DNA of 64,000 nucleotides from Sparassis latifolia (Eukaryota > Basidiomycota > Agaricomycetes > Polyporales > Sparassidaceae), in contig CM031561.1 of NCBI GenBank assembly GCA_018466975.1, positions 620,001 through 684,000 of the forward strand, in the 5' to 3' direction. Positions 10,869-24,573 of this stretch are shown here, in pieces; the first letter of the stretch is position 1; the number at the start of each line of letters is the position of its first letter. The notes beneath the pieces are model-generated. The model was not told the origin of the DNA. It did not search any database and saw only the letters and a program-made list of their open reading frames with translations. The position numbers were made by a program, and so were the translations under genes.

Positions 10869-13224
10869 TTATTGCGCCTTGCTGAACCACTTCTTCAAAT
10901 TCGTCTGGCCCATCGTTTCGACGGCTCGCTTCACGTCCACTCTGTCAAGGGCAGACCTATACATGACGAACTGCTTTGCCGTGCCCGCTGAAGGCGCCGA
11001 GACTGCCATAAGCACCCGCAGGGAAACGAGCCGCTCGAAGGCCTAGAGAGTGCACCATTTAGCCTTATCCGTGACAATCGACACGCGTTGAGATGACACG
11101 TACACCCATGAGCACCTCTCGGCTGCATCGTACCATGCCTATGCCGCCGCCTTCGACCTGGACCGGGGCGGACTGCGATGTGCGAACGTGGTCGCGGAAG
11201 CATTCGTGCAGCATCTCGAACGTGAATGTGTCGTGCCCTGATGTTGGAGCGTGCACCGAGGCGATGAGCAGGCATATTGCAGGATAGGGCAATGCTGAGT
11301 GGTATGCGTCAGTAGGATAAATTGAAGGGAGTAAGTGAAGAAGGCTCACAGGATAGGAAGGGGAACCGGGAGGGGCACCGCTGGATGGCTACAGAAGCAG
11401 CAAGCTTAGACGGCGAGAGATGCGGCGTCGCAGGCGTGAGTTCAAGTACTGAGTTCACCTATGTGTTGAGAAAATCAGACCCGAGATGCATGCACGTGTG
11501 GAGGGTGCCGAACTGCTCACGAGTATGCGACGGAGTATGTGCACGTCCCGGGTCAGTGCAAATGTCTCTTCAAAAATTCTGATCACCGTCTCGTCGCTCA
11601 GGAAAGTGTGGACACATTGCGCCCATAGCGATGGCCACTGGCCATTTACATCTATCTCAACCGGCGCGCACAAAACTGCTTGCGCGAGAGCCATCCAGTA
11701 AGAAACTCTACTGGGACAAGCCGTCCGCAGTATTCTCCCGGAGAAGCGGCTCTTCACCCGTTTCTCGAGGAGATTGATTGTATCGACGCGAGTTGTCACG
11801 CCAATGACTGCGACGCCTTTGTTTGCTTTGCTAGCCCTACAGCTCTGCACCGTGTCAAGGAGACAATACAAGAGTGACTGACGAGCATGTGTCGCAAACA
11901 GATCGAACGCGTCGATGATGATGACAGTAGGGCGAGAAAGAGTGGGAATGACGGATATAAGAGCTAGCAGATGCGCAGGAGGCGGGAGAGTAATCGTGGT
12001 ATCTGCGGTATCGATAAAGGGATTCTCTGGATCCTCGTCGGCGTCTTTCTCTGCATCCGCAGGGAGGAGAGAGTTGCCGGTCTGAGAGGCAAGTTGTCGA
12101 GCGATCTCGCGTATAGCAAGGCGATCGTTGTGTTGTGCGTATCCAGACAGACATATGACAATAGGCATGTCCGGAAGAGAAGAAATGGCCAGCTCAACTA
12201 ACTGCAAACAAGATAATTCAGAAGACAATCCTCGGCTCCTGGAGGTGCTTACTCGTGTCTTCCCACTGCCACGCGGTCCAATCACTAGACAACTATTTCC
12301 CTCTCCACGTAGTGCAGTGCCCTTGAGGAGGTCACTGAGCTGTTCGTACGCGATCTGAGTTGTGGAGGGACCGTCCTCGTCGACCGCGGCATCTTCAACT
12401 TCTACATGTGGCAAGGTCTGAAGCGACTCTAATATCGATCGCTTTTGCCTGTCCAGAGACGCGTGGAGATATGCAGGAAGAATGTGCGGCAGGCGACTGA
12501 GTGAAGCGTGGGAGGCGGCGGCTGCCTTTTGTTTCGGTGTTGTGGACGCTGATGCGGTGGACGATGTGTCAACCTTTCGAGGGCACGTTGTCCGGGAATG
12601 TGGACTGGATTCAGGATGTACTAACAGCTTGGCCTGGGAGATTACAGCCTCTGGAGATCCATACAATGTTTGATTAGTTCTGCGCTTGGACGGTGACGAC
12701 GGGGACGGCGAGGCGCGTCTTGTTGGAGTGTGCGGTGCAGCAGGAATTGCTGCATGTGGCTCACGTTGAAGGCGTTGGGCTTGTGCTCGCGAGAGGCTAG
12801 GCGCAGGGGAGGCATTATCCTTCGTCGGCAACCTTGAAAGCCTCCTTGGAGTCACTATCTCGACTGCCTCAAATAATAGACGACGTGCGGCTCCCCGAGG
12901 GGTAAATACTCTAGTCGGCGTCACTGGTCTTGCAGGGAGTTTCCTGGAAGGTGTCAAGAGTAGCTCGTCTGCGTCGTCTGCATCGCTCTCCGCAAGTGCA
13001 TCCGCCACAAGACCACGAGCGCGGTGTGGGCGAGGAAGAGGTGATCGTTCTCTGCTCTCCACCGTTTGTGGTGGAGCTATTGGGGCATGAGGATGTCCGC
13101 GCGTTGACCTCCTCAACGTCGGAGAAGGGATGACCGGTAATTCGTGAGTCTTACGGAGTTTCCGTTTCGCAGGCACGGCAAGATCTGGTGCTGCAGAACT
13201 TGTTGCCTTGCGTTTAGGCGGCAT
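10869..13224 (-). CDS. ORC4: Origin recognition complex subunit 4
   Basis: AAA+ subunit of the ORC that marks replication origins and loads MCM. The first 260 residues (from MPPKRKATSSAAPDL) are basic, rich in Pro and Ser, and look disordered, as often in fungal Orc4. The Walker A GPRGSGKT is at about 12265-12290, interrupted by an intron just after it. The Walker B region reads TVIIIDAFDLFATHARQSLLY (about 11905). It is followed by VAVIGVTTRVDTINLLEKRVKSRF, the sensor-1 and arginine-rich segment characteristic of Orc4. The winged-helix C-terminus ends KKWFSKAQ with stop at 10871-10869. Two or three introns occur (about 12205-12255, 11455-11340 and 11045-11100). It is divergent from MED20 over 244 bp. 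Confidence 0.9.
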
Positions 13225-13319
13225 ACTTGGCTTCTATGACAACCGATGAGCAGGGTACTAGAAGTAAATGAGAGGGTCGGTATCATGATACGAAAGTGGC
13301 TGCGGTTGGTGGACGTGTC

Positions 13320-13330
13320 ACGCGACGCGA
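13320..13330. promoter_or_regulatory. Overlapping ACGCGA motifs in ORC4/MED20 divergent promoter
   Basis: ACGCGACGCGA contains two overlapping copies of ACGCGA, close to the MluI cell-cycle box (ACGCGT) bound by MBF in yeasts. It lies 96 bp upstream of the ORC4 ATG. G1/S control of ORC4 is inferred from motif similarity only. Confidence 0.25.
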
Positions 13331-13468
13331 GATGTCACCAGCTGTCACTTTGTCACAGCGCGTCTGTCAAGTTTTGACCTAGTGCCGCTACACCTATAGT
13401 TAGAGTGCCTCAAGTTTCAGAATTGACCCATCTTCAAGTTGCCTTCCAGTTGTGCGATCCCTATCACG

Positions 13469-14554
13469 ATGGGATTTACTGGGTGCGGTGTGAATCTTTA
13501 TCACTATCCTATGTTTATGTTTGAGAACCGTCCCACCAGACTCGCGCGATGGATCAACGCGCCTACTACTGGCATTGACCTCATAGCTCAGAATATCTTG
13601 CTGAACCATCAAGTTCGTCTGTCTTCACCGAGCACAGGCTGTCGTTTAAGGATGAGTCTGTTACCCAGGGACAATATCGTGGCAAATGGCATCTGAGTGT
13701 CAAGTCGTACCGCTCAACCCTCGGGAACACTCAAGGATATCAGATACCCTCCGAACGGTCAATGTGTACTCTCACTATGAATGGTATGTTCCGGCCCTGG
13801 CACATTGTCCGTTGAATGGTGCAACCATAGATAACTCGATAGAGAATGTATTTGTTCTCCTTGAAGACCCCGCTGCGCCCACACGAGCCGACTTGCAACA
13901 GATGCCAGATGTTTCCCCCCATGCCTACTCGCACTACCGTAATACTTTTTTGACACTGAGTCCTCCCGGTGCTCTTGAGCAATTACTTGCACAACTGCGA
14001 GCGCGATGGGTATCAGTGCGACAATCTACTGGGGCAGGACAGAAAGGTCAAGGAACAGGCCAACAACTTGTGATTGACGGGAAAATCTATTCAATCGGCC
14101 GGGACTGGATAGTCCGCGCTGGTAATGTAATTCTCGCTGGAGGTGCAGTGAAAGGAATGCTCCTTGAGGTACGTTGTCGTGTGGCCGTTTTGTCCCCGTC
14201 GTGTCTAAGTTTCGTATCTTCCAGGCTGAATATCTCCCACTGCCTGTCCTACATACACAAACAGCGGATGGGACGTCTGAATTACTGTCAAATTTGTTAC
14301 TATCAGTTCTTCCAAATATCCCAGACGCTAAAACCGCCGCAGTGACCATCAGCGATTCGCAGTGGGAGGAAGTCCTTTGGGATAGAGAAGAGGAGGAGCA
14401 AATGGAGGCCGAGAAGGACAAGGGCTCTGTGGACGACATCTACGTCTCAGAGGATATGCCGGCAGATCGAAAAGGAGATTGGGTCGGTGTGGATAGAGAC
14501 CGACGTTCGGCGTACTTGATCATTGGAGCCCTCAGATCCGAGGGCATACTCTGA
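13469..14554 (+). CDS. MED20: Mediator complex subunit 20 (head module)
   Basis: Head-module subunit of Mediator, linking activators to RNA polymerase II in the nucleus. The gene starts with a 14-nt exon (13469-13482, MGFTG), spliced in frame to LARWINAPTTGIDLIAQNIL (exon from 13540). The next exon (from about 13672) reads GQYRGKWHLSVKSYRS, and the splice at about 13783/13829 continues to DNSIENVFVLLEDP. The conserved core QQLVIDGKIYSIGRDW with IVRAGNVILAGGAVKGMLLE is at about 14060-14168. The final exon, from about 14224, encodes AEYLPLPVLHT and an acidic C-terminus ending RSEGIL. The length of about 270 residues fits fungal Med20. The identification rests on this order of motifs. Confidence 0.85.
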
Positions 14555-15104
14555 CCATACTATTAGTACGCATAATGCATGTCTTCTCTTGAGCTGTTTT
14601 ACATCGTGACATGCTAGTCTCCCAAAGGCAGTTGTAGATACTCTGCTTCAACCTTCGTGACTCAGGATATCCGTATCTGACTGCCGCGGGCGAACATGCT
14701 GTCGATGTATCTATTGTGAAGGACCATCAGAGTACTAGTGCTCTGACTCGCGAGTCGAGAGCGTCGATATACAGTATATATATACCCGCCGTATTAAACA
14801 ACTTGGACGGCTTTTATGGCGTGCAAGACGGTATGATTATTTGGGCCGCAAATCATGTAGGGAACATCAAGCAAACGCAAGGCACAGTGGGATTTCCCTG
14901 GAACGACGTCGACGCTGATGCCAAGTTTTACATCGGTCGGTGACTCGCATAGCTTAGACTAATAAACTGGGGGTGACGCTGAAAGACTCCACGGAATGAC
15001 TCGAACTGTCTCAGGCCCTGGCTTTACGACGCTTCATGCACCTGAAGTTGGCTTTGAATAATGGTGCCTCCTCATCGTTGTTCTCTCCATCAAATTCTGC
15101 AAGG
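14555..15104. other. Intergenic region before the mitochondrial kinase gene
   Basis: 550 bp. An open frame at 14716-14943 (75 codons) has no family resemblance and no splice partner. The direct continuation 15036-15104 is in frame with the kinase and could be translated if an upstream ATG at 15036 is used. Confidence 0.35.
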
Positions 15105-17016
15105 ATGATGCTCGCAGGCTCTTCCGTTAGGATACTGCCGAGGCGTGCAGGCTACGCTGGCGCTTATTCGATCTCTACTGCAGTTCAGTTCTATCAGAAT
15201 CGACAACTGGAGCTCTATGCGGCGAAAGAAGCGCAGCGGTTGACTCTCAGGCAGCTGGTGCGGAGGTCCCCAGGCAAAGTCATTGATGCGTGTAATGTCG
15301 TCCCCGCCAGGTTTTCTTCGGTCGTTGCATGAACGATGAGCGTCTGATCAAGGTGTGTTGGCCGTGTTCTGACTAGTAGTGCGAAGACCGATATTCGAGT
15401 ATCGAGAGTGCAAACTACGTGCGAACTGAGTTGTCAGTTCGCATCGCCCATAGGCTGCGGGACATGCAGTCTCTGCCATACGTGGTTGTTAACCAGGAGG
15501 GTGTAACAAAAGTCTATGAAGTGAGTTATCCCGCCCTTCTAGTTCCCCACGGATGAGATCATGTTTTGCTTTGATCCAGTTGTACTGGACTGCATTTGAC
15601 AAGTATGTCGTTCATTCGTCGTTGTGCGTACTCTGCGCACCAATGCCCGCCTTCGCAGATTCCGGCGATACCCTCCTATCAATACCCTCGCAGAGAACGA
15701 TGCCTTCTGTGTGTTTCTTCGCAATCTTCTTGATGAACAGTCAGGACGCTTTGTTCGCTGTCTCTTCATGAGCTCACCCGGCGGTGCACAGTAAGACCGC
15801 CATCCCAAATCTCTCGCTAGGCTTGTCGCTCTCTTCGCCTTACCTTGCGCCAGATCGTTTGGATTCCTTTATGCGCCGAATGCTCAGCTCACGGATATCA
15901 CGCCGAGTTCTTGCGGAACACCACATCGCACTGTCCAAGTCCGCTTCGCTGAAACGAAACGGAGGACCCTCTTCCCAGGATCATGTTGGGATAATATACA
16001 CCGGACTCGGTGTAAAGGACAGTATTGATAAGTGCGCGAGAATCCTGCGAAAACGCCCCCACAATATCGACCAAGACTTCGTGGAGAGCGTTGAATCGGA
16101 TGCTTTGTGGTCCGATGTGATTGTGGACGGTCACGTCGACACTACATTCCCATATATCCGTGAACACCTCGAGTAAGCGTCATGCGTTATCTGTGCCTTT
16201 GTGCGGGTGAGCTCACAGTGTCGTCTCCCACAAGGTACATCGTGTTTGAGTTGTTGAAGAACGTATGTGATGGTTGTACCCGTAGCGACGATTTTGAAAT
16301 AACACCTGCCAGTCGTTTCGTGCAACCCGTATCAAACATTCAAATGTTCATCAACTGCCTCCAATACGCGCCACTGTCGTCGCTGGCAAAAACGACGTGT
16401 GCATCCGCATATCAGATCAAGGTTCGTGTCGTTTTTGACTCTAACGATCTATTCCCTTAACGTCCTTGTATTTGCTGTTTTGGCAGGGGGTGGTCTGCTG
16501 ACACCGGAAATTAAGTCGCCATCTGATCTCTTCTCGTTTTCGCACATTCGAAATGCTACTCGTCTAGAAGACGCCCGCCTAGGGGCGCTTCGCACCGTCA
16601 GTAGCAGCAGGCGTGGTATGACTGCTACTGTGGATGAGCAGATCAGCAATTGGCAGCAGGCCAAACAAAACGACGAGTCAGAGGAGGATATCGGTGACGG
16701 TCCACATCCTAGACTCGGTATTGGACTTCCCATGAGCAACACCTTCGCAACGTGAGATTCTTCCGACATTTTGCACTGATTGCTTAGTGTGTTGTTCTCT
16801 AGCTACTTTGGTGGATCGTTGGAGCTCGTCAGTCTGGATGGATATGGTGCGTGTGGTTACTGCCTACCCGTACCGGTGTCGTGTGTTGATGCTGGACCTC
16901 GCAGGGACCGATGTGTACCTTCGCCTACCGAAACTGGTGAGTGAATTGCGCACAGCTTTCGCGTCATTGTCTCTGAGCCTTCTCAGGGAACGAACTTGGA
17001 AGGTATTGAAGTATGA
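15105..17016 (+). CDS. Mitochondrial pyruvate/branched-chain 2-oxoacid dehydrogenase kinase (Pkp type)
   Basis: Phosphorylates and inactivates the E1 subunit of a mitochondrial 2-oxoacid dehydrogenase complex. The chosen start MMLAGSSVRILPRRAGYAG gives an Arg-rich, acid-free presequence; an ATG at 15036 in the same frame is an alternative. Next come FYQNRQLELYAAKEAQRLTL and the BCDHK N-terminal four-helix domain (MNDERLIKSANYVRTEL, about 15330-15440; YWTAFDKF, about 15580). The GHKL ATPase part follows: FELLKNACD (about 16245, the N-box), ISDQGGGL (about 16420-16500, across an intron) and GIGLPMSN (about 16720). It ends DVYLRLPKLGTNLEGIEV, stop TGA 17014-17016. At least eight introns. Fungi have two paralogues (Pkp1 and Pkp2); which one this is was not decided. 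Confidence 0.85.
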
Positions 17017-17273
17017 CAATTTGTCGCAATGAGGACTGGCTAGTACAATGTCCATGGTGCTGTTTTGTTTAATATAATCACGTACATTCACCTCACTGTA
17101 GTTCTTAGCGCTCACTAATGATTCCAACTGATCAATTGCATTTCTGCGTCTCCGAAAAGCAGTGATTAGTATTGAGATCAATGCTTCATGTAGTGGCGAG
17201 TGTACAGTTTTCTGTTGTGAAGTGATCGAAGTCGGAAGTGGTCATTTCGGGTTCTGCACCTAGCATCCGCCGA

Positions 17274-19179
<1,906 letters not shown>

Positions 19180-19563
19180 ACACTGTACTTGCTACATCTC
19201 TGATCTTCGTTTCAATGACATACTCGGGATTATTTGGCTTTTGTAGTTTAGCACACAGCCCTCGCTCGTTGCATTTTCGACTTTCGTGGACTTATCACTG
19301 GCAACAAATGGCGTCTGGTCGATATATAGACAGTATAATCATCACCCCGCTCTCAATATCTCAAGTATGCGATTGATGTCGATGCTGGTCCTATTACAAC
19401 GTGTCTGCCTCTACGACATGCGCTATACAATAGCTCTGGTCGTACATGTTCTGTGCTGTTTATAGTGGACGGATATCAAATTAGTGGTGGAAGTAGCGTG
19501 CAGTATGAACAAATCATGACGACGGCCGCGGTGCTCCGCCATTGTGCGTCTGGAGCAGAGGTC
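19180..19563. other. Convergent 3' intergenic region
   Basis: 384 bp between the ends of the NDR kinase and the PXB-PX gene. It is A/T-richer than its neighbours. No gene or repeat recognised. Confidence 0.4.
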
Positions 19564-22500
19564 TCAACTAAAAGCAAGGTCAAGCAGGGAAAGCAGATTA
19601 CGCCAGAAAAACGGACGCACCATCTCTCGAAAGATCGGAAGTAACGTCGGGATATGCTGGAGCTCTGGAGGCTTAATGTCCCACCCCTTGCGCTTCTTCG
19701 GTGGTTGTGGAGGCTTTGATTTCTCTCGACGCCGCTCGCCCGCTGGTGGCGACCGCCGTGGCAGTGGTGCGGAAGTAGGAGTGCGAACCCTGGAAGGTGT
19801 TGGTGGGACGTCTTTATACATGGCAGGAGGGGAGCGAATCAATGGTGTGCCCGGAGCGGATATCGTCCTCGACCGTTGTGGAGGCCTGGGGGTAGGCCTG
19901 TTCGAGCCCGACAGTACATCCATAGAAGCTTTGCGATTGGGATACGGTGTCGGGCGTGACAGCTGCGGTAAATGACCGATCGTGATCGTGTGGGAACGCG
20001 CGACGGGTGGACCCTGACGAACTGGTTGCGCAGGACTCTCAGTGGCGTTGCCCTCGGTACTCCCATCGCTCTCGCTCTCATCCTCATCGTCTTCCCCATC
20101 GTCTTCGTCTTCGTCATCGTCGTCACCACTGGAACCCGTGCCGGACGACGATTCGTACGAGCTCGAATCATCGTCCTCGTCCGTATCCTCTGCCGCGAGG
20201 TCGTCTACATCGCCGTCGACGAGCTCGCCGAAGCTGAGATCCCGCACGACGCCGTTCACGAGCTGTGCGGCCATCTCGTCCTGCGCGTCCGCGTCACTGA
20301 GGCCCTGCGTTCGCCCGAATCGCCTGCGCACCTTGTCCTCATAAACGACCTTGAGCTTGTAATGGTACAGCGCGATCTCGTCGACCTCCTTGATGATGTC
20401 CGCGCGCTCCTGGCCCGTGTGTGGCAGGAGGAACTCGAGCGACAGCGGCTCACCCAGCCCGTCGCGCATTAGCGTGAGGAAGAGCTCAATCCACTGCATC
20501 AGCGCACTGAAGAGGCCCTCGCCTTTCGAGTGGACTTTGTGAACGAAATTATAGAATGACTGCTCGTGCCGCTGAATAAGGTTTATGAAAACCTGGACAG
20601 TCTGCGCTGGATCCAGTTGGCTCGCTGAACACGGCAAGGCGTGTCAGTATGCATACAACAGGCAAACGCGGCGCGACAGCGACGTACAATCCTCGCACTG
20701 CTCCACGGTTCGGATGAGATCATTGATGAAGTTCTGCACGTCACCTAATGAATCCGCTATACTAGCCGCTCTGTAGACTTGCGCCAGAGGGGCATAAAAT
20801 ATTGTGATAATATCCTTGAGCAGCTCAGCAGTAGTGCCCTAAACGAATCAACGGTGAGTATCGGTGTCCACATGTGACGAGACCGTGAAGGTTCAAACCT
20901 CGAAGATGAGCTCAATCAGCTGCTCGCGGTCCCGCAAGCGTGAGTAGAGCTTCGCTAATACACTAAGATCTTCGAAGAGCCACGCCGCCTCATCCTGCGG
21001 GCCCTCATCGTCGTCCGAGTCGGTAAGGGTCTCCGTATATTTGACGTACTCTTTATGCGCGCGGTGTGCATACATCACGCGCTGCATCTGCTGGCGCGTG
21101 AGCGCGGGGTCCTCTCGGGAGCGCAGCACCGCAGCGATTATGTGCACGTTCTCCGCAGCTGCGTGAACGGAACATAGGGACGAGGCGTCAATGTCGGCAA
21201 CGTGTTAAGGAGAGAGACGGACCAGCGTCGGCCTTGTACACCGCCTGGATCTCGCGGGGAGCATACACGAAGAGACGGACCTTTTCGCACATCGGGTCGT
21301 CGCTGACTTTCACCTTGACTGCATTGATGTCCTCTTCCAGCGCACGCACCTCCTCCATGAGCGAACCCGTGAACATCCTGCCGACAGTGTTAATACCGGC
21401 CCAGAATCAGTCACAGTGCATAAACTGCGATTACTCACCGCTGCAGCAGACTGCGGCCGCCAAACGGTTGTGCGAGGAACAGGTCCAGAACACCTGTGAG
21501 GATATGGTGAATCCGAGATCTTCGATGAAGCAAAATTATAACGGCCTACCCCGAATCATCCCCATGGGATTGCTAATCTTCAGCGCTGCCTTGAGCATGA
21601 AGTACGGTATCATGCCGTGTACACGCTTCAGCCCAGCAAAGCTCTGGGACGCATTATCGGCCGCGACGAAGTGATGGAAGACCGTCGACGCGAGTCTGCC
21701 ATGAGCAACCGATTAGAGCTTAAATCAAGCCAGTAGCAAAGGCTGGATATTCACGTTATTCGCGCCCATTCCACGACCGCCTGATAATTCTCAGGCAGCT
21801 TATGCACGTCCTCCGTCTGCTTGATCGTGGCGAAGATGCGCGTGAGGCCATCTGTGCAGAGTTGGCACGCGTTCCCCGATTGAATCGCACTACGACGCAC
21901 CTTTAGCTAGCAGCTCGCCCTTTACGCCCCGCACTGCATCGCGAAGTCCGTCCACTCGCGAGGTGATCTCCTGTGCGAAGCGCTTGCGCCCGTCCTCGCG
22001 CACGCTGTCCGCCTCCTCCCGCCGGCGTGCATCCTCGACCTCCTCCGGCGAGAGCTTGGTCGGACTGGAGAGCAGGAATGAGCGCAGGACGGGCGATGAC
22101 GCGATCTCGGAGGACGCGAGGAGTGTGTGGAGATATGAGCGCAGCGTCAGCCTATTTTTCTCGCGCGCGAGGCGTGACGCCTGCTGGTTCATGCCGCCGG
22201 AGGTCGACGTGGAGCTAGTCGGAGGCTGCATGGAGAAGGACGTGGGGCTGAGTGGAGGCTGCATGGAGAACGAGTCGCTGCTCGAGCTGCTACTGGAGCT
22301 CGGCAGGTCGTACACCCCGGGCATCCCTTGCACAAGGGGTGCGCGTATTGTGGATGTGGCGGGACTTGTCATCATGGATGGCGGTCCACTGGAGTAGCCG
22401 GAGGTAGAGTAGCCGGCGGACAACGGCGGGGAGGCAGAAGGGGATGTGACGGTGACATTTACAAAGGTGCGGTCTTTAGCTGGTGGTGGGGGGATCGTCT

Positions 22501-23479
22501 CGGAAGGGTGCGCCTTACGGAGTTCGTCGGCCAGCGTTCTGAAGTCACCATACCGCCGTGAAACGAACACGTCGGGGTGGCGAGCGCGTCTAGTGCGTAC
22601 GATAAACTCCTGCAAGGAGGATGAACATATGCGCTTTTAATGAGAGGATCGACGGCCACACACCTCGTGCACCCTATTTCGCATGCGCCTCTTCTCGGTG
22701 ACGGTCCTGACACAAACGACGTTCACGTCAAACAGATCTTTGAGTTTTCTTTCCCTGGCGGCGCGCTTCTCTGCAAGCTTTTCGAGTCTAGTAAGATCTG
22801 CCTGAGTGAGACGTACGACCTCCTCCGGTTCGACAAGCTTGGTACCACTGGTAGTGAGCATGGCCATGTTCCTCTCGAATTTGGCGAGTATACGAGTGCG
22901 GGTAGCGTCTTCGGCATCTTCTGGAGCATCGTCTAAGACGGACGTCGGGGAGAGGTTGCGAGAGAGTATGGAGACCATGAACGGCTGGAGCGTCTCCGGA
23001 AAGAAGTCGCGGGGTGCGGCGGCGAGAAAGGGGAAGGTGATGACAAAATGGCGGAACCAATACCGCAGGAGGGGGAGTTCAAGCTGGGGCGCATCTCTGG
23101 GAGGTGGGCTGAATGGGGGACCGAGGTAAGAAAAGGTGGATACGTTATTTGTAGGGGCGGCAACGAGAGCATCAAGTTCGCGCTGGAACTGCAAATGGAT
23201 AAGCTGCTTCTTGAGATAGTGGGCGCGAAGGGGAGTTAGGGTGAAGAGATCGGGAGTTGCAGGGGGTTTCTTGTCTGCGTTGTGGCTGGGAGGGGTGGGC
23301 GAGGAGGCAGGGGTGTGGGTAGGGGACGAGGGAGAGGCGTTGATTAGGGACGAGGAAGAGGTGTGGGTAGGGGACGAGAGCGGGGTGACGAAGGGAGAGT
23401 CTGGAGGACTGGAGGGCACTGTGAGCAGAGGGACCGATGGAAGGGACTCCGTCGGGGTCGGGTGTGTGGCATCCTCCAT
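19564..23479 (-). CDS. PXB-PX domain protein (Ypr097w/Lec1 type)
   Basis: Predicted phosphoinositide-binding membrane adaptor. The start is MEDATHPTPTESLP at 23479. Residues 1-100 are rich in Ser, Thr and Pro. The PX-associated (PXB) domain follows: LTPLRAHYLKKQLIHLQFQ through PLLRYWFRHFVITFPFLAAA. The PX domain reads EFIVRTRRARHPDVFVSRRYGDFRTL (from about 22612), with basic lipid-binding residues, and is interrupted by a long Ser-rich insert containing repeated SMQPP units (about 22200-22300). The conserved C-terminal DUF3818 region follows: VNGVVRDLSFGEL and the helices around 20600-21350. A strongly acidic run (EDTDEDDDSSSYE to DEDDGEDDEDESESD, about 20050-20200) precedes a proline-rich, basic tail ending LLSLLDLAFS. 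Several introns (20640-20700, 20780-20900, 21390-21440, 21690-21890). The family in budding yeast is one gene of lipid-transport interest; function here is inferred. Confidence 0.8.
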
Positions 23480-23652
23480 CGTTGTGGACGACGAGCAGAG
23501 GTGGAGTAGCAGTGAGGACGGTGCCTGTGCGCGCACAGCCGGTAGATGATGATGACGTCAGCGGCTGCGATGGGGCTTTGGGCGCTTGACACGCTCCTCG
23601 TAAAATACAGGGAATATACAAGGGATATGCAGTGAATATACAATGGATATGC

Positions 23653-24192
23653 TCAGGGCGCATATATGCGCACGCCCCGGTACGTCTTCCCGCCACCGTC
23701 GAGCAGCTCCTTCAAGCGGATGGCGACTCCCTTCACGCTCTCTCTGCTCCCATCCGTCTCCTTCCACAGCCCGGCCACCGTCCAGCACTCCGAGCACGAC
23801 TTGCTCGCCTTGCTGATCGTCTCCACCTCCAGCTCCCCCCGCGCGTGCAGCGCTACCACCACGTCGATCAGCCGGCCGAACCCCGTGTGCCAGCTGTTCA
23901 GTCCATGCTCCGCGTTCATCGTCGTGTCAGTGATCAGATACGACGATGACAGCCCGAGACAGCGTCGCAGCACTCGCTGGTCGATCGTCCCACCCGTCCG
24001 CGTCATTCGTCCGAGCATGTTCACCACGAACACCCCGTAGTCTGTCGGCGGCGATCGAGAGACCGGCGGCGGTCCTGCGGTCGGTGGGCCAGGTAGCGCC
24101 AGCAGCTGGTCCCATCCCTGTCTACCACTGTCAACGTCGCGCGCCCGATCCGAGAGCACACCCACCTCTGTATGGGCCTGCGAGTTACTCAT
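23653..24192 (-). CDS. Hypothetical protein, single exon
   Basis: Not recognised. An uninterrupted frame of 179 codons starts MSNSQAHTEVGVLSD (24192; an in-frame ATG at 24231 would add 13 residues) and ends KTYRGVRIYAP. It has hydrophobic segments (YGVFVVNMLGRMTR, FGRLIDVVVALHARG) but no signal peptide or clear transmembrane helix, and two nearby cysteines in SKSCSECWTVAG. It lies head-to-head with the CCDC47-like gene across 381 bp. Codon choice (C/G-ending codons) matches the neighbouring genes, which favours a real gene over a chance frame. Confidence 0.55.
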   Translation of the reverse strand: MSNSQAHTEVGVLSDRARDVDSGRQGWDQLLALPGPPTAGPPPVSRSPPTDYGVFVVNMLGRMTRTGGTIDQRVLRRCLGLSSSYLITDTTMNAEHGLNSWHTGFGRLIDVVVALHARGELEVETISKASKSCSECWTVAGLWKETDGSRESVKGVAIRLKELLDGGGKTYRGVRIYAP

Positions 24193-24573
24193 TTGTATCG
24201 TCCCTGTACATGAAATTAGATATGTGCGCACACCCCTCTTCGCGTGAGCGACTTGCCTACCTATATATGGCCTGTTGGCAGTAGTTTACGTGACAGATTT
24301 GGCCAACACGAGGACCACGTATGCGTTGTTCGAAAGTCCTGCTCAACGTTGGGCGTGTAGGCCGCTGGACCATAGGCTGGGGGGAAGATAACTGGAACGT
24401 TGCCTGGAGATTGCCTGGAGATGAGCCCTGCGCCAAGACTATTGTAATGCGCCAGCCCGCCGGTATCCCGCCCTCTGTGCCTGGCACGTGCTTTTTCACA
24501 CTGTCCGCCAGCGCGAATCTGTCCCCGCTCACCGTTGTGTCTGACGCCGACGAGCCGTCCAGGAGAAACGAAC

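Noticed and set aside
14716..14943. 75-codon plus-strand frame
   Set aside because: No family resemblance and not connectable to the mitochondrial kinase gene by an in-frame splice.
19972..20472. Plus-strand frame of 166 codons
   Set aside because: Antisense to the acidic Asp/Glu-rich part of the PXB-PX gene; GC-rich repetitive codons keep the reverse strand open.
23288..23400. Minisatellite-like repeats (GTGTGGGTAGGGGACGAG units)
   Set aside because: These are codons of the Ser/Pro/Thr-rich N-terminus of the PXB-PX protein (SSPTHT repeats), not an independent element.
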